From positions 170,140-234,139 of the forward strand of contig SCFE01000050.1 in NCBI GenBank assembly GCA_004352715.1: a stretch of 64,000 nucleotides of DNA. Reading direction: 5' to 3'. The notes beneath the pieces were generated by a model. It did not search any database. It had not been told where the DNA came from and was given only the letters and a program-made list of their open reading frames with translations. Made by a program: the position numbers and the translations under genes. Below are positions 11,137-22,759 of the stretch, piece after piece (within the stretch, counting starts at the first letter, position 1; each line of letters starts with the position of its first letter). This DNA is from Hofstenia miamia. Taxonomy: Eukaryota > Xenacoelomorpha > Acoela.

Positions 11137-12329
11137 ATATGCTTGCAAAACAACATATGCCTGTCTTCATAATTAAATGTTGCTAAAGTATTATCTTGTG
11201 CTATTTGTTGCACACTTGCTAATTAGCTGCATTTGTCAATGGATGTTTGCCAACAGATATTATTTCCATAATTAATTACTACTTATAAAAATTGTTCATT
11301 TATATATCATCATCAAAATCAAAGTAAATATCAAATCACTAAAAGTATTTTCAGTTTTTATTCATTTTTAGTATTTACCACCAATTATGTGAAACCAGCC
11401 ACTCAAGCAATTCTAAATTCTAAATGCAGATATGTCTGCTTATACAAATTTAATTATAATTTTGAAGAAATAAAAAGGAAAATAAAAAGATATTTAGCAT
11501 TTAATTTGTAATTATTTGTATTCATACATATTGTTCAATTACTTGTCTTTTAGGTAAAAAGAAATTATCTTTTTATTAAAATAATTTTTCAATTATTGCA
11601 GCATGTTACAATATTACAAATATTTGAAAATGCTTGTGACATATTAATGAACCAAAATTATTAAAAATGGATTTAAATAAAAATTCATTATTTGCAATTT
11701 AAATTGGTATTTTAATGTTATTAAATGTAAAAAAATATTAGGGAATTTTAATCCATTTAATAGCAATTAATTGTCAACTAAAGGGCATTATTTTGAAAAT
11801 TTGAGAATATTTGAAACTACTTTAATGAATTTTGTCAATAATAATATTTAATTGTATTTAAATGGATATAGTTTGTAATAAACTTAGCTGGATAATACAT
11901 TTAACATTTTTCAATAAATTTATGTTCTTTTTTGAGAATGCATTTGCAAGTTTCAATCAAATTTGGAGACAATATTTGTAATTTGATTCTTAGGGAAACA
12001 GAATTTGAAAATGAACTTTGACATCGTAAATTTATTCAAATTAATTGCTATTGCTGGACTCAATAGGAGATATAGCATAGTGTTCACCTGTTTAAGATCA
12101 ACTTTAAAATAATATTGCAAACCAGACAAAAACAATATCAGATAATGCAGTAAGGAATCTGAATTAGAAATACTGAATATCTTATTGTTATCAAAAATTT
12201 ATTTTCAAATTATTAACAAATTTGGCCTTGAAGATAGAAAATTTATATATATATATTTTTTTTCTTCAGTACTAATGTTAATGGAATACTATCGAAATAC
12301 TTAGAATTTAGGAGTATCCTTGTAAAAAC
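11133..12329. other. Intronic AT-rich sequence
   Basis: Intron of the cholinesterase-like gene between exons 4 and 5, upstream of a LINE insertion. No supported feature. The frame 11953-12135 on the minus strand has no similarity I recognise. Confidence 0.5.
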
Positions 12330-14895
12330 TTAATACTCTATTGCCTGTATACAAGAAACAAAGTTGAAAAATATTACCCCAAATTCAATATTATTAATTG
12401 AGAATCATTACATTAATAGGCTTGATCGTAATCTTGTAAATTTTCAGGAAAATGGAGGAGGAGGTTTATTAATATATGTTAGTAAAAATGGAGCATTAGC
12501 GCTCCCAAAGTATTAAAAGAAATCTCCACACCAAATATTGAGATGCTTGTTTTGTTCTGTAGACATAGATTTTTACCTAAATTATATGGCTGTGTCATAA
12601 TAATAAACCTCTACCTACCCCCAAAAAGAAGCAAGTCTGAATGCATTAAGGAATTACAATGTATAATGAAGCTGATATCAAGAAGTAGTAAGAATGCATT
12701 TACTATTGTTCTTGGTTACGCAAATCAAAATTGTCTTACAGTTTTGGAAAACTTAATAAATGAACCCGCGTTTTATCTTAATAAAAGCCAATTGAATGTA
12801 GCATATATATTACAAAAAGAAGTTTGTAAAATGGAAATTGAACCCCCAATTGGGAGTATCAATACTTTATACCATATGACCATAACCCTGATACCAAACT
12901 TAACAACCAACAATAAGGTTAAGTACCCTCTTCAAAGTCAATTTGATATTTGTAATATAGACTGCAAAGAAGTTAGACGTATTTTAAATGACACGAATTA
13001 GGATGATTTGTTTGAAAGACATAACACTACTGATGAGCAAATTAATGTGCTTGAAGACCGAATTTTTGACATTCTAAAATTATATTAAATTCTAATTATT
13101 AAATATGAAATCGGCAAAGCAAGTTATAAGATACCAATTTTTAAAACATTTGCTACTAGAGAAGCAAAAATTAATACAAGCTCGAAAAAAAAACATGAAT
13201 TAAACATCTTACAAAGAAGGATAAATAGACATGTTAAAAAAGAAAGGGAAAAACAGTTAGAGAAATATACAACTGAGGAATTATATGCTGAAATGAAAAT
13301 ACGTCAAAAGCCAATAAGCCCTACAATTAAATTATCACAAAAGGAAGCAATATCACTCAACTTGGGTTTTACCTTATATAATAAATATAGAGAAGCTGAT
13401 GATGAACTCTTAGATTTTTCAGGCAATACAAATGTCCCAGTAATCAATGAAGGGATGGTAGAATATATTTTCCGAAAAGTTAAAGCCAATACATCTGCAG
13501 GGAACAGTATACTTCCCTCACTGATTTTTTAAAATTTCGCTAAAGACCTTTCCATACCATATCAATATCTATATCAAAAGTGTATCTCTGAATTTTGGTA
13601 TCCAACTAAGTGGAAAGCGGCCTCTGTTACATCAATTCCTAAAGTACAATGTCTGGATGAAAATAATTATAAACATTTTAGGCCTATAACAGTAACGCCA
13701 ATTGCAGCAAGGTGCTTAGATTAATTGATAGTATCTTATTACACAAATGCTTTCTCTAATAGTTTAGATATCAACCAATTCGGCTATAAACAGAATAGAT
13801 CAACTACTGACGCTTTGTTATTTTTAGTGGACAGCGTAGCAACATCCTTAAATGCTAAAGAAACAACAATTTTAAAGGTTGCTTTTCTTGATTATAGTAG
13901 TGCGTACAATACAGTGCTGCAAAATATGTTGCTTAATAAGCAATACTTGCAATCATCATGGTTAGCAAATTTTTTAAAATCATACCTTTTTAGCTTCAAA
14001 CAAAGTGGTAAATATGGATGTAACAAACTCTCAGGTAAAATTAATGTGAATGTAGGAGTAACTCAAGAGGGACCACTGTCTAGTATGTTATTCACATACC
14101 TTACAAATGGCATCTGTAATGAGCAAATCAAATATCCCACAAAATCAAAAATAATAAAATTTTCTGATGACACATACATCACGGGAGAAATTTCAGTTTC
14201 ATCTTGTGGAAGTGATGATATTTGTTTCACACATAGTCTTGCAGATATAGTTCGATTGTGTAAGCAAAGCAATCTCATTATAAATGGAAAGAAATCTATG
14301 ATTCTGTGTTTTAGCTATTTCAACATTAAAAACCCAAAATTGCTATCAATTGTTAAAACAAAATATGTTGCAAAAATATGGAAATACCCTTGATGAGTGA
14401 AATCAAATATCTTGGTGTGAACAAGAATTTGAATTGGAATAGTCATGTGGAAGCAGTTGTAATGAAAGCCTATATGTGCATTCTATCAATGTCATTTTTT
14501 ATTGAGTACCTATCCTTTAGTAAAAAAATGGGTAATTTTTAAGAAGTAAGTAGTACCCATATACACATATGCTCCTTTTGTATGGTCAATAGGTATTACA
14601 GAAAGAAACAGAAAAGATCTTTAAAAACCTCTAAAATTTTTTGCTAAATTAACAAAATTGGAAAAACAGATCTTATACAGTCTATTAACAATGCTCACTA
14701 TGGATTATTTAATAAATATGCAAACAAGTTATACAAGGGCAAACAACATTCACTGTACAAAAGCATCGTTTTTTCTAAACATCAGACGAGGACAAAGGTA
14801 AGACTAGCCATGAAAAGAGATGTCCGATATTCTAGAACATTTCTTCCAGCAGCACTAAGCTTTATTAATAATGGAACTCTCCCCCTGTTACTATA
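12330..14895 (+). pseudogene. Rex1/Babar- or CR1-like LINE ORF2, degenerate
   Basis: Non-LTR retrotransposon inserted in an intron, antisense to the host gene. An apurinic endonuclease-like domain spans about 12340-13000, in broken frames: IQETKL, GGGGLLIYV, and TIVLGYAN where active elements have a GDFN-type motif. The reverse transcriptase covers about 13560-14400: HFRPI, QFGYKQNRSTTDAL, FLDYSSAYNTV, GVTQEGPLSSMLF and KFSDDTYITG. The last keeps both catalytic Asp residues but with S before them. The C-terminal region to about 14890 reads KHQTRTKVRLAMKRDVRYSR. The F-x-DYSSAYNT wording and the C-terminus resemble Rex1/Babar elements. There are multiple stops and frame shifts, so it is inactive. 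Confidence 0.8.
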
Positions 14896-15210
14896 GCAAA
14901 TTTTTCCAATATTCATTTTTACATAACACCTTGTGCTATGTACGGGAATTAAAGTTATATATATATATACATATCTATATTACTGTACATATATACTATG
15001 AAGTTTGAAGATACTAAGAATAGCCAATATTCAGTGGTACAACAACTGTGCTAAATTCAAACATTTGCGTAGTTTATATATATTTGCATAAGTATGGACA
15101 AAGATGCACAATAATATACTACTATGGACCTGTTCCCCTGTTACTTTTTCCAAATATTCATCATCCAAAAGCAACTAAGCTGCAAAGTGAGGAACAACGT
15201 CGAATGATTA
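14896..15210. other. Intronic, nothing recognised
   Basis: Short TA tracts and unremarkable AT-rich DNA between the LINE 3' end and a tandem duplication. Confidence 0.5.
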
Positions 15211-15716
15211 ATAATCATTAGAATTGATTGTAAAATTTAGTTAATGATCTTAGTTATTTTTGTAAGATGCAACTAAGCTTTAATATTGTTCAAAATAAGG
15301 AAAACTTGTTAGCCGATCAAGTAACATTTGACAAATTAAATTGAGCGAAATAATGCTTACGTAGGAACAGCCATATTGGCAGACGAATCATTTGAAATTT
15401 AAAATCGGCAGGTACTTTTTGGAAAATTTTATAAATAGCTTTGAACTCATCAGAATGTTGTTGATAATCATTAGAATTGATTGTAAAATTTAGTTAATGA
15501 TCTTAGTTATTTTTGTAAGATGCAACTAAGCTTTAATATTGTTCAAAATAAGGAAAACTTGTTAGCCGATCAAGTAACATTTGACAAATTAAATTGAGCG
15601 AAATAATGCTTACGTAGGAACAGCCATATTGGCAGACGAATCATTTGAACTTTAAAATCAGCAGGTACTTTTTGGAAAATTTTATAAATAGCTTTGAACT
15701 AATCAGAATGTTGATG
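15211..15716. repeat. 253-bp tandem duplication spanning exon 4
   Basis: Two direct copies, 15211-15463 and 15464-15716, differ at only about three positions. The unit runs from intron sequence into the middle of exon 4, so the right copy has the whole exon and the left copy lacks the exon's 5' part. One difference is GAG (left copy) versus TAG (right copy) in the reading frame. It could be a recent real duplication or two alleles placed side by side by the assembler. Confidence 0.9.
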
Positions 15717-15752
15717 AACAATAAATTCTTCGGAGTTTATTTTATTTTCATT
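15614..15752 (-). pseudogene. Cholinesterase-like adhesion protein, exon 4 (with in-frame stop)
   Basis: The acceptor TAG ends at 15753 and the donor GTAAGC begins at 15613. The frame starts in phase 0, which fits the phase-0 end of exon 3. It encodes NSEEFIVHQHSD, then a TAG stop, then FKAIYKIFQKVPADF and IRLPIWLFLR, corresponding to the helical segment before the P-V-x-D-G region. In the neighbouring truncated copy (donor end at 15361) the stop codon reads GAG (Glu), which shows the ancestral residue. The acceptor context is weak. If this genomic version is real, the protein is truncated or the exon is skipped. If it is an assembly artefact of two haplotypes, one allele is intact. Confidence 0.6.
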
Positions 15753-17579
15753 CTACTCTTATCTGGTTTGATTATTTAATAAAATGTGCAGCTAGGCAAG
15801 TTGTGTCGAGTAGTGGCTGGATTCCATCACGGGATCGATTCGAAGGGTCCTTGTGCCAGTCACGAAACCGCACTTATGTTACGGTTAGGAGTTTTTCGAT
15901 TCTTGCCTAGTCTGACTATCGATCAATACATGTATGAAATAATCAATGCTTGAAACGACTGGATAGTCGACCCTTAGGAATATATATATGTTCTTAAATG
16001 TAGGAGACTCGACTATAATTGACCTGATAAATGACCTTACATGTAATACTATTAAATGTAGGTGTAGGAAACTGCAATCTTATTACTTAAATTATTAAGC
16101 TGATAGTTTTACAGTAATGGCTATTTTAATATTATGTAAATGCAGTTAGTGTCAATGCCTGGTTGCTTTACTAAATCAAAACAACAAACACTTTACAAAA
16201 TTGAGTTTAAGTCAGTTACAACTTTACTTGAGCGCACGCACTGAGCTAACGTAAGGTACACATAATTAGTTCCAGTTGAGCTGAGGTGGTGTCATGGATT
16301 CAATCATCGTTTATGAAGGAGAGGAGCTGTCTTGTGGAGATCGGCTTCAGGCAGTGGCCCATGGAAGAACTGGAGAGGAAACATTNNNNNNNNNNNNNNN
16401 NNNNNNNNNNNNNNNNNNNNNNNNNNNNNNNNNNNNNNNNNNNNNNNNNNNNNNNNNNNNNNNNNNNNNNNNNNNNNNNNNNNNNNNNNNNNNNNNNNNN
16501 NNNNNNNNNNNNNNNNNNNNNNNNNNNNNNNNNNNNNNNNNNNNNNNNNNNNNNNNNNNNNNNNNNNNNNNNNNNNNNNNNNNNNNNNNNNNNNNNNNNN
16601 NNNNNNNNNNNNNNNNNNNNNNNNNNNNNNNNNNNNNNNNNNNNNNNNNNNNNNNNNNNNNNNNNNNNNNNNNNNNNNNNNNNNNNNNNNNNNNNNNNNN
16701 NNNNNNNNNNNNNNNNNNNNNNNNNNNNNNNNNNNNNNNNNNNNNNNNNNNNNNNNNNNNNNNNNNNNNNNNNNNNNNNNNNNNNNNNNNNNNNNNNNNN
16801 NNNNNNNNNNNNNNNNNNNNNNNNNNNNNNNNNNNNNNNNNNNNNNNNNNNNNNNNNNNNNNNNNNNNNNNNNNNNNNNNNNNNNNNNNNNNNNNNNNNN
16901 NNNNNNNNNNNNNNNNNNNNNNNNNNNNNNNNNNNNNNNNNNNNNNNNNNNNNNNNNNNNNNNNNNNNNNNNNNNNNNNNNNNNNNNNNNNNNNNNNNNN
17001 NNNNNNNNNNNNNNNNNNNNNNNNNNNNNNNNNNNNNNNNNNNNNNNNNNNNNNNNNNNNNNNNNNNNNNNNNNNNNNNNNNNNNNNNNNNNNNNNNNNN
17101 NNNNNNNNNNNNNNNNNNNNNNNNNNNNNNNNNNNNNNNNNNNNNNNNNNNNNNNNNNNNNNNNNNNNNNNNNNNNNNNNNNNNNNNNNNNNNNNNNNNN
17201 NNNNNNNNNNNNNNNNNNNNNNNNNNNNNNNNNNNNNNNNNNNNNNNNNNNNNNNNNNNNNNNNNNNNNNNNNNNNNNNNNNNNNNNNNNNNNNNNNNNN
17301 NNNNNNNNNNNNNNNNNNNNNNNNNNNNNNNNNNNNNNNNNNNNNNNNNNNNNNNNNNNNNNNNNNNNNNNNNNNNNNNNNNNNNATATATATATATATA
17401 TATATATATGCTACCAAACTCAGCTATAAATTTTAACCTACTTCCACTTACTAATTTACTCATAAATACATTTGTTTAACTTAAACGTAAAATATTAAAA
17501 TATAAAGCATATGTTTTCTAAAGATAGATTTATAAAGAAGGTTTTTAGACCGTTTTTACCTAACCGTCATCGTTTCAAC
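15753..17579. other. Intron 3, including a 1-kb gap
   Basis: 16386-17385 is a 1000-N gap ending in (TA)n. The roughly 140 bases before the gap (16245-16385) are richer in GC than their surroundings and open in two plus-strand frames. They look like the edge of a mobile element, but no family is recognisable. Confidence 0.6.
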
Positions 17580-17776
17580 CTTTGTAAAGTTGTCAAGATT
17601 CAAATCAGCCGTGGTGTTGAAATATGCGCGACTCCATCTTCTAATATCTCTGGAACGACGTAGAATGGTAGGATTAAGGGCATTTCCACTCTGTAAAATC
17701 AAGCGTGCAACGTTATGTGCAAGACTAGGATGAGTAACGAGGTTTAGAGCTAAAGCGTCTGCCCCAGCACCAACTC
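17580..17776 (-). CDS. Cholinesterase-like adhesion protein, exon 3 (nucleophile elbow lost)
   Basis: The acceptor TTGTCTTGTAG ends at 17777 and the donor GTTGAAA begins at 17579. Exon 2 ends with one base (G) and this exon supplies GA, giving ITVVG then VGAGADALALNLVTHP and LILQSGNALNP. In active esterases this is G-E-S-A-G, with the nucleophile Ser; here it is G-V-G-A-G. Neuroligins have a comparable G-S-G-A-G type change, so this is a known type of loss. LILQSG is the strongly conserved strand after the elbow. The exon ends in phase 0 after FTK, and its splice phases match exon 2 exactly. Confidence 0.9.
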
Positions 17777-18119
17777 CTACAAGACAAGCAATAAAAATTC
17801 GTATTATCCTAAGAATTGGTATTATTTGAAGTTTGAATGGAAGAATATACCTATGTAGATGTGCTAGATTTGAATAAGGATGATTTTTGCTGGACAGTCC
17901 ATTCCATAAAATTCATTTATGTATAAATTATTCTTTAAAAGCCATAATACATTTCTAACATAAATATTGGAAAATCATTTTGGATTTTAAACAACTGTAG
18001 TTGCATGACTAAATAACTGCTTTTTTAACATAAGTTTAGAATTCTATCAAATAATTCGTTAAACTGTAAAGAAGTATCGCTTAGAAACTTCCATTATTTT
18101 CGAAACCATGCAAACATAC

Positions 18120-18486
18120 CAACTACTGTAATCTTGGAACTGTCGGCACCGAATATAGACGCGCTTTTATAAATCCACTCAATAGCAGAGCGTTGATCAG
18201 CTAAACTTTGATTTCCAATCCAATTTTTGTCTAAGTGATCCAAAAATGCGTAACCATAAGACCCCAGTCTATAATGCACTATTACTACGACACAGTCACA
18301 TTTCAAAACAAGTTGTCGCACAAGGCCTCTCAGCTGCCGTCGACCTCTGAATTGAGAAAAGTTATCGCCAACAATTAGAACAAGAAGAGGAAGTCTGTTG
18401 CATGTGTGCAGAGGCCCTGCAATGTCCATTGTTAAGCAATCAACTCCTCCTTCTTTCCAATCGAAAAATGAGTAGCAGGAACGTGG
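18120..18486 (-). CDS. Cholinesterase-like adhesion protein, exon 2 (core of the fold)
   Basis: The acceptor TTGTACATTTAG ends at 18487 and the donor GTATGT begins at 18119. The 367-bp exon encodes RSCYSF and GGVDCLTMDI, which hold the two Cys of the family's first disulfide loop. Then come RLPLLVLIVGDNF, CVVVIVHYRLGSYGY, NQSLADQRSAIEWI and IFGADSSKITVVG. These are the esterase landmarks (EDCLxLN, PVxVxIHGGGF, V-x-INYRLGxxGF, N-x-xLxDQxxALxWV, FGGDPxxVT) in the right order and spacing. The oxyanion-hole HGG is replaced by VGD. No ATG in the middle of the exon is a real start, because the frame is open back to the acceptor. Confidence 0.9.
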
Positions 18487-19084
18487 CTAAATGTACAAAA
18501 ACTTAATTTGAGGTTTTTTCTGACAGGGTTGACACTTTAAATCGTATAATACTAATAATGGCCAACGTTTATGTGCGCCATCTATCGACAAGAAGATTAG
18601 CTTGAATAATTGTTTCATAAAATGTTATATATGTTTGCATTGCGATATTTAGAATTTAGATCAATTAAAATTATAGATATTGAATGTTTATTTCTGACTA
18701 CATTTCTACAAATGATGCATCATAGTAACGAAAAACGAAAAGTTAAAATTCAATAACAGGGCTAAGCCTTAAAAAAGCATTTATTGTGAATGTATTCTGT
18801 CATGTAAATATTGGCATTTTCACTTAAAATTGATTATTGTATTTTAAATCAGTTCCGTGAAATCTATTGTTTTATTGATTTTTTAGCCAATTATTCATTA
18901 ATCACTACATCATTTGTAGAAGACAAATATAACATTAAATTAAATCTTTTCTAAAAAATTCAAAAATTTAAAAACTAGGTGATTCAGTTTCAGGTTCAAT
19001 TTTCAATATTCGAAAATTTCACCGCTTTAACTCGCTACACGTGAGATGACCACCTCTTCAGAAAATTTTACGAACGCTACGCCC

Positions 19085-19230
19085 CTGACAGTACACTTTC
19101 AAAAGAAATTAATGTCACTAGGGGAATCCCTCAAAGAAACTGTCTAGGTCCACTATTATTTCTAATAATGATAAATAACCTACCTTCTTCAAGTTAATCT
19201 AGTCAATCTAACTATTTGCAGACGACGTAG

Positions 19231-19240
<10 letters not shown>
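19085..19240 (+). pseudogene. LINE reverse transcriptase fragment
   Basis: A short plus-strand stretch reads TRGIPQRNCLGPLLFLIMIN followed, after a stop, by LFADDVEI. These are the GxPQGxxLGPLLFxxxINDLP and F/YADD blocks of a CR1/Jockey/L2-like reverse transcriptase. Nothing on either side extends it; a (TA)n tract and an N gap follow directly. Broken fragment. Confidence 0.8.
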
Positions 19241-19268
<28 letters not shown>

Positions 19269-19433
19269 NNNNNNNNNNNNNNNNNNNNNNNNNNNNNNNN
19301 NNNNNNNNNNNNNNNNNNNNNNNNNNNNNNNNNNNNNNNNNNNNNNNNNNNNNNNNNNNNNNNNNNNTTAACTGTCTTTTATAGTTTTCTATCCATACAA
19401 TGCAAACTATTTATATTTGTATATGTATATGTA

Positions 19434-19470
<37 letters not shown>
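19228..19470. repeat. (TA)n tracts flanking a 99-N gap
   Basis: (TA)n runs at about 19238-19266 and 19439-19470, with an assembly gap at 19269-19367 between them. Confidence 0.9.
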
Positions 19471-19474
<4 letters not shown>

Positions 19475-20037
19475 TTTTCTAATAACTGTAAGCACTTCGT
19501 TATTTTGTATTACGTCATGTGTTTCTAAAAATTCATTCGTTCAAGGTTGAATAATAAATCGTGATCTAATACGAATCTAATAGATTCGTCAAATAATTGC
19601 CATCATTTACATGTATAGATGAGGAATGGTGACACTATTCTTAGAAATTGAATAAAATATTTAGATAAGCTGTACATCATATCTTAATGTTAATGACATT
19701 TTGAAACCCATCTCGAGACAAATTTCAACCCCTAAATATTTTACAGCTACTGTATTACCTAGCTTGGGCCGTTTTTTCAGGTATCTTATAATTCTAGGAA
19801 ATCTAGTTCAGTAAATACTACAGGAAACCGAAAACCTTTAGTTATGCAGTATCAAAATTGCACCACTTATTTCAATAAATAATTCCTCGTTTTTTAAATT
19901 TCGTTTCTATCCTATTGCAGTTCAAATTTTTAAATATAATTACCTAAATAGTTATGCATTATATTAAATTGAAATATTGAATATTTCTATTTTAAAAAGT
20001 AAAGTTTGTTTGAAATTGATTGCTATTCTAAAAACTA

Positions 20038-21528
20038 TTATTCAAGTTTTTGTAGCCGCTTGACTGTTTGATCAGACATTTTCTTTTTCTTGGCTTCTTC
20101 AGAAAGTTTGTAATTTTTAATGCCATGGGCATGCGTGTCTGCATAATTATCCAACAAAATATTGACGATTTCTTCTGATTTATTAGAAATGGCTAAACTC
20201 AAAGCAGTATGGAGTTTATCGCTTTGGGCATTAATGTGTGCCTTTCTATTCAATAGGCATATGACAGCAGGCACATTTTTTTTCAAAACTGCATCTTGTA
20301 AAAGCGTAAACCCTCTTGAAGACTTCAAGTTAATGTTGAAGTTTAGCTTATATAAAAGGTAGTCAAGAATAGTAGGATCAAATTTTGTGGTTGATACTGT
20401 CATTTGCATGATGCCTGTTCCGTAATTTGTGGTTGTGTTTAAATCAGAACCCTCGCTCAAAAGATACTTAAATATCTCATAGTTGTTGTGGAAGGTTGCT
20501 GACATTAAAGGAGTATAACCAACCGAACTCTGGATATTAACAATACTCGGTCCCATGACAAGCTTAGCTTTTTCAAATATCATTTTCATTGTCTTCACAT
20601 CTCCGTTTTGACAACAAATGTGTAAAGGTGTGCTTCCGCTGTTAGTTTTATTCATTAGCTCTTGAATCGTCGCTCTTCCATTATCACAAGCATCAAGAAT
20701 CTTCCTCACTACATCATTTCCATTTTTAAGATACACAGCACAATGTAATGCGTTCCAACCATTAGCATCCTTTATTTTTAAGGACGCATTGGACGTAATA
20801 AAGTAATCAATTGCCTCCAATTTATTTTGTAGAATAGCTAACATTAAAGGTGTGCGCCCATTAGTTTTTGTTAGTAAATTAACATCAGCTTTGTGTTTAA
20901 TCAAAACATCAGCAATTTCTGCTCTATTGTGGTAAGCTGCGAGGTGGATTAAGGCATATGGTTCATTATTAGGATATAAATTTGCATCATTTCCGTTTTC
21001 CAACCACTTAGAAAAAAAAGATGTATTGCCATCTCTCAACTCGTTCTTTAGTTGAGGCATACTTACATTAATTGGCCCATATGTGCCTTCATCTTTTGCT
21101 TGAGTTTTGACGCTAGGTAATTCAACGCTAACTTGTAAATCATCGCCATTTTGATCATCTTCATCTTTGTCATCTTTTAGACTTCTCAAATTTATTGTTG
21201 ATGCATCATTTATCGTCTTACCCAGTAATTTATCGTCAAGAACAGAGAGCGCATGCGCTTCTTGGAAAAACTTACTTGGAAGTTTTCCATAAAGATTGAG
21301 TTGCTTTAGAATTGCAGCAGTAAGTTTCCTTTTACAGGCGGTGTTCAAGCCTGCCAACTCATCTCGTATTACATCTTCATCCACGCATTCAATTAAAGCT
21401 TGTATGCTATCATAACCAGCATTAACTAAAACGAGAAAAACATCTTCTTCAAATATATTGCTTTCAATTAAGAAGTAGCGCAACTCAGATCTTGCTGCGT
21501 CCATATTTTCTGTATATTCATCAGACAT
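20038..21528 (-). CDS. SAM-like plus ankyrin-repeat protein, intronless
   Basis: Single open frame of 496 residues, starting at the ATG at 21528 (MSDEYTENM). The open frame continues 11 codons upstream to a GTG but no ATG lies there. Residues about 13-80 form a compact helical domain (FLIESNIFEEDVFLVLVNAG ... KRKLTAAILKQL) that resembles a SAM-type fold; this is tentative. Residues 105-150 are acidic and probably disordered. From about 185 to 470 there are roughly eight ankyrin repeats, with clear cores such as NGRTPLMLAI, NGWNALHCAV, SGSTPLHICCQNGD, GYTPLMSATF and HTALSLAISN. The last 25 residues are Lys-rich. There is no signal peptide or membrane helix, so a cytosolic or nuclear scaffold is likely. 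It sits inside intron 1 of the cholinesterase-like gene, same strand. Exact orthology is unknown. Confidence 0.85.
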   Translation of the reverse strand: MSDEYTENMDAARSELRYFLIESNIFEEDVFLVLVNAGYDSIQALIECVDEDVIRDELAGLNTACKRKLTAAILKQLNLYGKLPSKFFQEAHALSVLDDKLLGKTINDASTINLRSLKDDKDEDDQNGDDLQVSVELPSVKTQAKDEGTYGPINVSMPQLKNELRDGNTSFFSKWLENGNDANLYPNNEPYALIHLAAYHNRAEIADVLIKHKADVNLLTKTNGRTPLMLAILQNKLEAIDYFITSNASLKIKDANGWNALHCAVYLKNGNDVVRKILDACDNGRATIQELMNKTNSGSTPLHICCQNGDVKTMKMIFEKAKLVMGPSIVNIQSSVGYTPLMSATFHNNYEIFKYLLSEGSDLNTTTNYGTGIMQMTVSTTKFDPTILDYLLYKLNFNINLKSSRGFTLLQDAVLKKNVPAVICLLNRKAHINAQSDKLHTALSLAISNKSEEIVNILLDNYADTHAHGIKNYKLSEEAKKKKMSDQTVKRLQKLE

Positions 21529-22501
21529 TTTGACGAGAATACCAGGAACAAAAACGTACACCTACTAGTTATATTTTGATGAAGATATTTATTTAATGTC
21601 ATGCTTCCTATATTTAAATGTTCTGTTTACATATTGATTGCGTCGTGTTCCTGGTAAAAATGCGGAATTACAATATACTCTAACGTATGAACAACAAACC
21701 AGATTTTATCAAACCAAAAACAGTCAATAAATTCGAACTTTAAAGAAATTTTGAAAAGTGTTTAAGAAAACTACAACTTAAAAATGAAAATTTAATAATA
21801 GATTATTAAAATATACGAGTAGTAATACAGACAAGTAGGACACGACACATTGACCTTTGTGACCTTGACAGGCATATCTGACGTGACTATGATATAATTG
21901 GTACTTTGCACGTCTGGCGATAAAAGGTTCTATATCTCTAAATTATGTTTGTCAACAAATATTCCAATGACGTCAAATACAGCCAAAGTAAACAATTACC
22001 ACACCAGATAAGCCAGCCGAGGTAACAAAGGTCCAATTGCGCTGTATTTCACACGGTTTCATGCTCTTATACCGGGTGGCACAAAAGTACCTTTCCCGAT
22101 TTATGTAATAAATAAAAGTAGAAGCATTAGAAATGTTCTGCAGTAAGCTCCAAATTCATTCATTTGTACACTTTACATCAAGTCTGTCAGTGGGTGAAAT
22201 AATATCTCGCAGATAGCTTTGTGTTTGCACAAAAGGAAACGTCCAATTATATTTTAAAAAAAATCCAACGTCACTTGCTAACATTCTATTAAAATTTCCG
22301 AATCTTAGATCAGAAATAAATATTTAGAGCCCTTAGTGCTTATAAATTGCATTTAAAGTTTGTCGGTTTATAAACTTTCATGTGCTAATCAACATTGTTT
22401 TTTTAAAATCATTTCGCTTTACCTGCTACACTCCAAATTTCACTCAACAAGCATTGTACTTTTATTAATCGCTTCCGAATATATTTTAAAGTAATTTACA
22501 T
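21529..22501. other. Upstream of the ankyrin gene, no other gene
   Basis: About 1 kb with slightly higher GC (21840-22080) than the surrounding DNA. This may hold the promoter of the ankyrin-repeat gene, but no TATA box or other element can be assigned with confidence. No open frame of interest. Confidence 0.4.
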
Positions 22502-22759
22502 TTAACCCTTTAGTCCCCAGGTTTTTTCCGAACGTTTTTTGAGATATATTTGTTAAAGAAAACAATCCTTTAGCAAAATCTATTTATAACAATTTTCTCA
22601 ATGGAGGTTTATTTTGTTATTAAAAAGAATCGATATTTCACGATCTATTCAGCGAAAACATGTTCAGAGGCCTGGGTACTAAAGGGGAAGCATGCTGACT
22701 AAAAATGAACGTGGTAGCTTAACGTCGTATATATACAACGTTGGGAGGTAAAGGGTTAA
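22502..22759. mobile_element. piggyBac-type MITE with TTAA ends
   Basis: The 258-bp element is bounded by TTAA on both sides (22502-22505 and 22756-22759). Its termini are inverted: TTAACCCTTTAG at the left and GGTAAAGGGTTAA at the right. A second inverted pair (AGTCCCCAGG near 22512; CCTGGGTACTAAAGGGG near 22670) lies inside. TTAA target duplication with a CCCTTTA-like terminus is the pattern of piggyBac-derived non-autonomous elements. No coding capacity. Confidence 0.75.

Noticed and set aside
10939-11148. 69-codon frame with an (IY)n run
   Set aside because: Wrong frame of a real exon (10922-11054) plus a TA microsatellite.
15790-15900. Possible tRNA-derived SINE (GGGATCGATTCGAAGGGTCC region)
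   Set aside because: No B-box/A-box pair at proper spacing and no second copy in the window.
16286-17479. Open frames of 350-400 codons across the 1-kb gap
   Set aside because: Almost all codons are N; the ends are (TA)n and a short pre-gap piece. The same applies to frames across 54009-55202, 52508-52744 and 28624-28839.
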